This document shows, in pieces, positions 59,636 through 64,000 of a stretch of DNA of 64,000 bases. How positions within the stretch are numbered: position 1 is the first letter of the stretch; the number at the start of each line of letters is the position of its first letter. A model generated the notes under the pieces. The model was not told the origin of the DNA. It worked only from the letters and a program-made list of their open reading frames with translations, and searched no databases. The stretch is from Saposhnikovia divaricata (Eukaryota; Streptophyta; Magnoliopsida; Apiales; Apiaceae), in assembly GCA_036435485.1 (NCBI GenBank), contig CM071598.1, positions 205,757,148 through 205,821,147 on the forward strand, written 5' to 3'. The position numbers and the translations under genes are program-made.

Positions 59636-60136
59636 AAAATCGGCCTAGGCGGCCGATTAAACGCCGCCTAAGCGCTAGGTGTGGCCAGTAAACGCCTAAA
59701 ATCTACAAAAATCGATCCTTAGGCGTTTTTTTGATTAGGCGACGCCTAGGCGGTCCTAAGCGGGATTAGGCGAGAATAATAGATTAGGGGGGAATAATCG
59801 ATTAGGCGCCGATTAATCGAATTTAATCGGGATTAATCGGTCATATTTTTAAAAAAGCGGTCAAATTAAGAATAAAACTTTAAAAATATAATTTGTTTTA
59901 ATAAAAATATTATTTACACATGAATGGGTGAATTCACTCATCATATTTAATAATAAAATGAAGATATTTATATTTTTACTTATACAAAATATATTTTTAA
60001 ATACTAAAAATAAATTTTATAAAAAATAATATTTTAATACATCCGATTAATCATTCTGATTAATCGCCGCCTAGCCGATCACTCGCTAGAAGGTAGACTC
60101 ACCACCTAGACCCGCTTAGCGATTTTTAGAACATTG
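59636..60136. mobile_element. hAT-like MITE with TAGGCG repeats
   Basis: Ends cagtgttttaaaaatcg and, inverted, caatgttctaaaaatcg; flanks atttatat and gtttatat form an 8-bp duplication with one change. About 501 bp, non-coding. GC-rich taggcg / gattaatcgg words cluster at both ends around an AT-rich middle. The 8-bp duplication favours the hAT superfamily. Confidence 0.65.
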
Positions 60137-60455
60137 GTTTATATATATATACTAGCCTATAGCCCGTGCAAAGCACGGGCTATCATATAGTATTATTATT
60201 TATTAATATATTAATTATTTGATTTAATATAAAATTTTATAAATTTAATTATTAATTTTAATTTTACATATGTTTCATACTTAATATTTTAAGAATTCAA
60301 TATATATTTTTAATAATTATTTATTGTAACCTAAAATCGTAGAATAAAAAATCGTAGGAAGAAGTGTGTACGGGCAATGATTCTAATTAGGATATAATTG
60401 AAACCATCTATAATTCTATAAAACTTGTGGTTTTTCATTTTTAATAAATTATATA

Positions 60456-60653
60456 CTTCCTCCGTCCGTTTATATCGGTTACAATTCCTTTTTTACATGT
60501 TCCAAAAGTATTGGTCTTGTTTACTTCGTTAAGGGTTAAATATGTTAAGTTTTTCTAAATATGTAAAGAATTGAGAGCAAGTTTGCCAGTTTTTACACGA
60601 TTGCTCAATACGTGTTTTTTGATTGATGATCAATATAAATGGGACAGAGGGAG
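60456..60653. mobile_element. Short Stowaway-like MITE
   Basis: Ends cttcctccgtccgtttatat and, inverted, ctccctctgtcccatttata, flanked by TA. 198 bp, non-coding. A left half-copy of the same family starts near 60931. Confidence 0.6.
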
Positions 60654-61109
60654 TATAATTTAACTGAATTTGAAATTTTTAACGCGTTTTTTAATTTTTT
60701 TTAAAAATTTACTTTTTAAAAAATTTATTTTGTGCCTTATTGGTAAATTTTGTTGTTTATAATAAATAAAGTAATATTTTAATATAATTTTTTTAACTTG
60801 TTATTTTTAAGAAGGCGTTAACAATTTTTTTGGAAGGTTTTAACAAACCTAATATACCTTACTTTGCTTATAATCGAACGTTTATAATTTTATAAAACAT
60901 ATGATTTTTTATTTTTAATAAATTATATACTCCTTACGTCCCGTTTATATTGGTCACAATTCCATTTTTAATAAGTTTTTTACTGAAACAAATTAAGGAT
61001 TAAATATGTTAAGTTTTTCTAAATATTATTTATATTAAAGAAATTAATATTTTTAAAATAATTTGTTAAACTTATTATTTTTAGAAAGATGTTAACAATT
61101 ATTTTGGAA

Positions 61110-63225
61110 GGTGTTACCAACCAACCAACTATGCGATCCACGATTTTTTTAAAATTAAATAATATTTTATTTATATTTTAATAATCATATATTTCATAGA
61201 TATTACTTAATAAAATATTGGCATAATATATATATTATTAAATAATAATCGTTTAATTATATGATATATTGTTCGAATTATGACTATATTTTATCATAAT
61301 AATATATATATAAATGGAATTATCGTATATACTTACATTCAATTTTTTGTTGATAAATAGAATTTATATTAATTTGTAATCCTGTGAATTTTTTATTGTT
61401 TATTATATAATTTTAGTTTGTTTTCACTTTGTTGATTTATAATATGTTGTAAATTTGTTAATAAATATGTGATATTAAAATTATTTAAATTGATTTGGAA
61501 AATATTTGATTTCCAAGTAATTGAAAGTGTCTAAAAATGTTGGGTGTAGGTGAAGAATTTTAATTCAAACATAACTAAAATAATATGTCACTGAATATTA
61601 ATTGGAGTGTAATTAAAATAGTTTGTTAGTAAGTAAAATAAAATTTTATATGTATTTTAATTTTTTTTTCATTTTTGGAAGGTGTTAACAAACTTTTTGG
61701 GAAGGTGTTAACCAACCGACCAACCAACCAATTATACCCTGTTTCGCTTATCGGTTTTTTTTAAAATTAAATAATATTTAATTTATATTTTAATAATCAT
61801 ATATCTCATATATATTACTTAATAAAATATTGGCATAATATATATATATATATATTATTAAATAATAATCGTTTAATTATATGATATATTGTTCGAATTA
61901 TGACTATATTTTATCATAATAATATAAATATAAATGGAAGTATCGTATATACATACATTCAATTTTTTGTTGATAAATAGAATTTATATTAATTTGTAAT
62001 CCTGTGAATTTTTTATTGTTTATTATATAGTTTTAGTTTGTTTTCACTATGTTGATTTATAATATGTTGTAAATTTGTTAATAAATATGTGATATTAAAA
62101 TTATTTAAATTGATTTGGAAAATATTTGATTTCCAAGTAATTGAAAGTGTCTAAAAAAGTTGGGTGTAGGTGAAGAATTTTAATTCAAACATAACTAAAA
62201 TAATATGTCATTGAATATTAATTGGAGTGTAATTAAAATAGTTTGTTAGTAAGTAAAATAAAATTTTATATGTATTTTAATTTATTTTTTCATTTTTGGA
62301 TGGTGTTAACAAACTTTTTGGGAAGGTGTTAACCAACCGACCAACCAACCAATTATACCCTATTTCGCTTATCGATTTTTTTAAAATTAAATAATATTTT
62401 ATTTATATTTTAATAATCATATATCTCATATATATTACTTAATAAAATATTGGCATAATATATATATTATTAAATAATAATCGTTTAATTATATGATATA
62501 TTGTTCGAATTATGACTATATTTTATCATAATAATATAAATATAAATGGAAGTATCGTATATACTTACATTCAATTTTTTGTTGATAAATAGAATTTATA
62601 TTAATTTGTAATCCTGTGAATTTTTTATTGTTTATTATATAGTTTTAGTTTGTTTTCACTTTGTTGATTTATAATATATTGTAAATTTGTTAATAAATAT
62701 GTGATATTAAAATTATTTAAATTGATTTGGAAAATATTTGATTTCCAAGTAATTGAAAGTGTCTAAAAAAGTTGGGTGTAGATGAAGAATTTTAATTCAA
62801 ATATAACTAAAATAGTATGTCATTGAATATTAAATTGAGTGTAATTAAAATAGTTTGTTAGTAAGTAAAATAAAATTTTATATGTATTTTAATTTATTTT
62901 TTCATTTTTTTATAATATGTTGTAAATTTGTTAATAAATATGTGATATTAAAATTATTTAAATTGATTTGGAATATATTTGATTTCCAAGTAATTGAAAG
63001 TGTCTAAAAAAGTTGGTTGTAGGTGAAGAATTTTAATTCAAATATAACTAAAATAGTATGTCATTGAATATTAAATGGAGTGTAATTAAAATAGTTTGTT
63101 AGTAAGTAAAATAAAATTTTATATGTATTTTAATTTATTTTTTCATTTTTGGAAGGTGTTAACAAACTTTTTGGGAAGGTGTTAACCAACCGACCAACCA
63201 ACCAATTATACCTTATTTCGCTTAT
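61110..63225. repeat. Tandem repeats of about 612-620 bp
   Basis: The word tgataaatagaatttatatt recurs at 61351, 61971 and 62583, giving periods of 620 and 612 bp. Each unit ends with ggaaggtgttaaccaaccga and ccaaccaaccaattatacc. There are about three full units and a partial fourth from about 62910, where a deletion joined the middle of two units. Confidence 0.85.
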
Positions 63226-63233
63226 AATAGTAT

Positions 63234-63234
63234 A

Positions 63235-63284
<50 letters not shown>
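63234..63284. repeat. (AT)n microsatellite
   Basis: About 50 bp of pure AT, the right part of the tract into which the inner Helitron seems to have inserted (left part 60138-60151). Confidence 0.9.
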
Positions 63285-63286
<2 letters not shown>

Positions 63287-63371
63287 AATCATAGCATTTA
63301 AAAATTTAACTTACAAAATTCATATCATAAAAAATTATTCAAATTATTGAAAAAAATATATAATATTAAAG

Positions 63372-63403
63372 AAAATCCGTGCATCGCACGGGTTTTAAGC
63401 TAG
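63372..63403 (+). other. Helitron 3' terminus (outer Helitron)
   Basis: Stem 63372-63382 / 63386-63396 with loop atc, then a few bases and CTAG with T after it. Matches the plant Helitron 3' consensus of a GC-rich hairpin 5-8 nt before CTRR. Confidence 0.75.
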
Positions 63404-64000
63404 TATGAAGTAAAACATGAAATACCAAAAAATAAGTATCCTTCATCCCTTCTGAAGGTAATTTGTCCGCCCAAATTACCCACGGGTTGCGCATCACAGG
63501 CATGCGTGTATAGGATATGCATTCCCCAAATGCGTATCCTTCACTGTTCATCGTCTCTGTCATTGCTCAGCTCGCCTCTTCCGTCGCCGTCCCTTGTCCT
63601 CCACCCTCTTCCGTCGCCGTCCCTTGTCCTCCATCCCTTCTGAACACACCAAAATCATTAGCGCATCGGTCTCTTCCTTTCCCCTACCTCTTTTTCAATA
63701 TCTGTATGTATTGAAGCTCCATCATTTTTTCAGATCGGCAAATTAGGTCATTTTTGGGGTTTTATTATCAGGCAATAAAAATGATAAACGAATGGTATGT
63801 AATTGTAGAGGATGAGAAAGCGATTCATTTGGTATATGGCATGTGAATGGACAATTACGGGATAGTACTGAATAGAACTTGGCCGGAAATTTGAGAAAAA
63901 TCGCCTAATAAATTGCCATTCCCGTCGCCTCTGTGGGAGACGGTGAACAGTGACTGATACGCATCTCGGAGATGTGTATCCCCATATGCGCATTCTCATG
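63404..64000. other. Right edge: inverted repeat and a 31-bp tandem duplication
   Basis: No certain gene. The segment atgcgtatccttcactgttc at about 63530 and the inverse of 63935-63975 (atgcgtatcagtcactgttc) form an imperfect inverted repeat of about 30 bp or more, perhaps the ends of a DNA transposon of about 500 bp. At 63574-63636 a unit with tcttccgtcgccgtccctt occurs twice in tandem. Weak open frames on both strands are not convincing. Confidence 0.4.

Larger units (their letters stand above)
60152..63233 (-). mobile_element. Inner Helitron, minus strand, with tandem repeats
   Basis: At its left edge the minus strand ends with an 11-bp perfect stem (60159-60169 / 60173-60183, loop aaa) and then CTAG (60152-60155), the Helitron 3' signature. 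The right edge, inverted, reads tactatactattataagcg, a usual Helitron 5' start. Both outer flanks are (AT)n, so it inserted into an AT repeat. No Rep/helicase is coded. The bulk is tandem repeats of about 615 bp. Confidence 0.55.
26241..63403 (+). mobile_element. Outer Helitron, split by nested insertions
   Basis: The 5' end reads A/TCTATACTATATTATAAAAG at 26240-26241, the usual start of plant Helitrons. The first matching plus-strand 3' end is at 63372-63403: an 11-bp stem (aaaatccgtgc / gcacgggtttt) and then CTAG followed by T. The flanks of Copia-2, once joined, give a continuous AT-rich repeat, and the flanks of the inner Helitron join through an (AT)n tract, so the parts are collinear. 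Without the insertions it is about 2 kb of non-coding DNA. Pairing these particular two ends is inference. Confidence 0.5.

Noticed and set aside
61110..63225. CRISPR-like repeat array
   Set aside because: The period is about 615 bp with no spacer structure and the context is a plant Helitron; no cas genes are present.

Overview
The window is plant nuclear DNA, very probably from a flowering plant and most likely a eudicot. It is AT-rich, has GT-AG introns with AT-rich interiors, and carries Ty1/copia, Ty3-type, CACTA, MULE, Helitron and MITE sequences typical of gene-poor plant chromatin. I see no intact host gene and cannot name the species. Nearly everything is transposable element, mostly nested, and the joins can be read to the base from target-site duplications (TSDs).

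Left part (1-26240). At 1-3673 is the 5' half of a minus-strand SIRE-like copia element (Copia-1), cut by the window start. An AT-rich stretch with two MITE-like elements follows. From 6883 a plus-strand MULE transposase gene begins that carries a C-terminal OTU cysteine-protease domain. It has been interrupted twice. A non-autonomous Ty3-type LTR element with a tRNA-Asp primer site (Gyp-A, 9356-17446, TSD gttgc) sits between the OTU catalytic Cys and His. A CACTA element (17792-23343, TSD ttg) landed in the stop codon. The CACTA carries a shuffled set of exons and introns from a VAC14 gene (PIKfyve/FAB1 complex scaffold) and a 51-bp inverted repeat around them. Two exons of an ABCG transporter lie just beyond, at 23987-24253.

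Right part (26241-63403). The outermost element appears to be a Helitron, with a 5' end at 26241 and a 3' hairpin plus CTAG at 63372-63403. Into it went a SIRE-like copia (Copia-2, minus strand, 27148-58762). Copia-2 was then hit by a solo LTR (27200-27598), a second tRNA-Asp-primed non-autonomous element (Gyp-B, 34241-41685, TSD tcaat) and a plus-strand copia (Copia-3, 43768-53389, TSD tcatg). Downstream of the Copia-2 insertion the Helitron also holds a Stowaway MITE with a perfect 56-bp snapback, a hAT-like MITE, and a second Helitron in the opposite orientation (60152 to about 63233) with tandem repeats of about 615 bp.

Functionally, Copia-1, -2 and -3 each show gag-pol remnants (protease, integrase, RT and RNase H where present), all with stops or frameshifts. 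Copia-2 and Copia-3 also carry a large third ORF after pol (env-like position) that is related between them. Gyp-A and Gyp-B encode only the tail of a gag-like protein and would depend on other elements for enzymes. The points most worth following are the transposase-OTU fusion, the VAC14 capture, the paired third ORFs and the repeated polypurine modules in Gyp-A and Gyp-B.
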